From CAZTXD01 sp964617995 (GTDB lineage: Bacteria; Actinomycetota; Acidimicrobiia; Spongiisociales; ZC4RG35), in the NCBI GenBank assembly GCA_964617995.1, contig CAZTXD010000033.1:1-29183 (forward strand): a stretch of DNA of 29,183 bases, given 5' to 3'. A program made the translations under genes and the position numbers. Positions 29,031 to 29,183 of this stretch are shown piece by piece; positions within the stretch are counted from its first letter, which is position 1, and each line of letters opens with the position of its first letter. Below the pieces are notes generated by a model. The model was not told the DNA's origin and made no database searches. It saw only the letters and a list, made by a program, of their open reading frames with translations.

Positions 29031-29171
29031 GCGAACCCCTGGGTTCCACACCCCGCTAGGGGTGGTTCCGAGCCCACGGTTCGCTGCAGCGTCGGCGGTC
29101 GTGTGAACCCTGGGTTCCACACCCCGCCAGGGGTGGTTCCGAGCCCACGGTTCACTCCAGCGTCGGCGGTC
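29031..29171. repeat. Tandem pair of about 71-bp hairpin-forming repeats
   Basis: Two adjacent, nearly identical units (29031-29100 and 29103-29171). Each folds into a three-tier hairpin: an outer 7-bp stem, TGGG/CCCA, and an inner CACCCC/GGGGTG with a 4-nt loop. The outer stem is GCGAACC/GGTTCGC in unit 1 and GTGAACC/GGTTCAC in unit 2, so one base pair has changed on both sides. Each unit ends with an unpaired tail GCGTCGGCGGTC. A diverged partial copy in reverse orientation lies at 9813-9875. It may continue beyond the window. No coding potential is evident. Confidence 0.85.
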
Positions 29172-29183
29172 CTCAGCTACGAC

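Noticed and set aside
29031..29171. CRISPR-like array
   Set aside because: Only two units, directly abutting with no spacer and with internal hairpin symmetry; no cas genes in the window.

Overview
The window looks like chromosomal DNA from a high-GC actinobacterium. The best guess is the class Acidimicrobiia or a close relative, probably environmental. This rests on strong G/C bias at third codon positions, many GTG starts and 4-base start/stop overlaps, several genes whose start codon sits 6-8 nt after a TANNNT box (leaderless transcripts), and a secreted protein with the Cys-containing SLH-like repeats (GCNPPDNDEFCP) common in that class. The taxon is inferred, not proven. I see no rRNA, tRNA, CRISPR array, transposase, integrase or phage gene.

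Layout. Positions 1-7.7 kb are mostly minus strand: a broken zinc alcohol dehydrogenase 5' end at the edge, a MOSC protein, a DMT exporter-pruA operon, a small plus-strand membrane protein, an Erm-like rRNA methyltransferase, a GNAT-HAD pair, and a secreted protein with two CHRD and three SLH-like domains. Two near-identical 54-bp palindromes (699-752 and 6168-6221) sit just after the stops of pruA and the CHRD protein.

7.8-9.8 kb is a sulfur operon. A strong promoter drives an apparently leaderless 20-codon peptide containing five consecutive Cys codons. After it come a hairpin and then cysteine synthase-like, TusA-like and DsrE2-like genes. This has the form of a cysteine-sensing attenuator upstream of a sulfur-transfer and cysteine synthesis operon.

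9.9-12.6 kb holds an ECF42-type sigma factor with its DGPF/YCII partner and a matching promoter, then an L,D-transpeptidase-like lipoprotein. 12.6-17.1 kb holds a single protein fusing an endonuclease IV-like TIM barrel to a LigD-type polymerase domain, then PfkB kinase, SurE nucleotidase and a sirtuin. 17.1-18.0 kb is a minus-strand acyl-ACP desaturase-like diiron enzyme.

18.1-22.5 kb holds a HisA-like barrel with an altered catalytic residue, then metY, an alpha/beta hydrolase and metX (O-acetylhomoserine route to methionine). 22.5-24.6 kb holds PlsY, a UPF0104/flippase-like membrane protein and a Bcp peroxiredoxin. 24.6-27.9 kb (minus strand) holds a biotin-dependent acyl-CoA carboxylase alpha subunit, a GyrI-like protein and a TIGR03084-type protein. 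28.0-29.0 kb holds a tandem-HTH protein coupled to a DUF4230 membrane protein. The window ends in two tandem copies of a roughly 71-bp hairpin-forming repeat, with a diverged partial relative near 9.82 kb.
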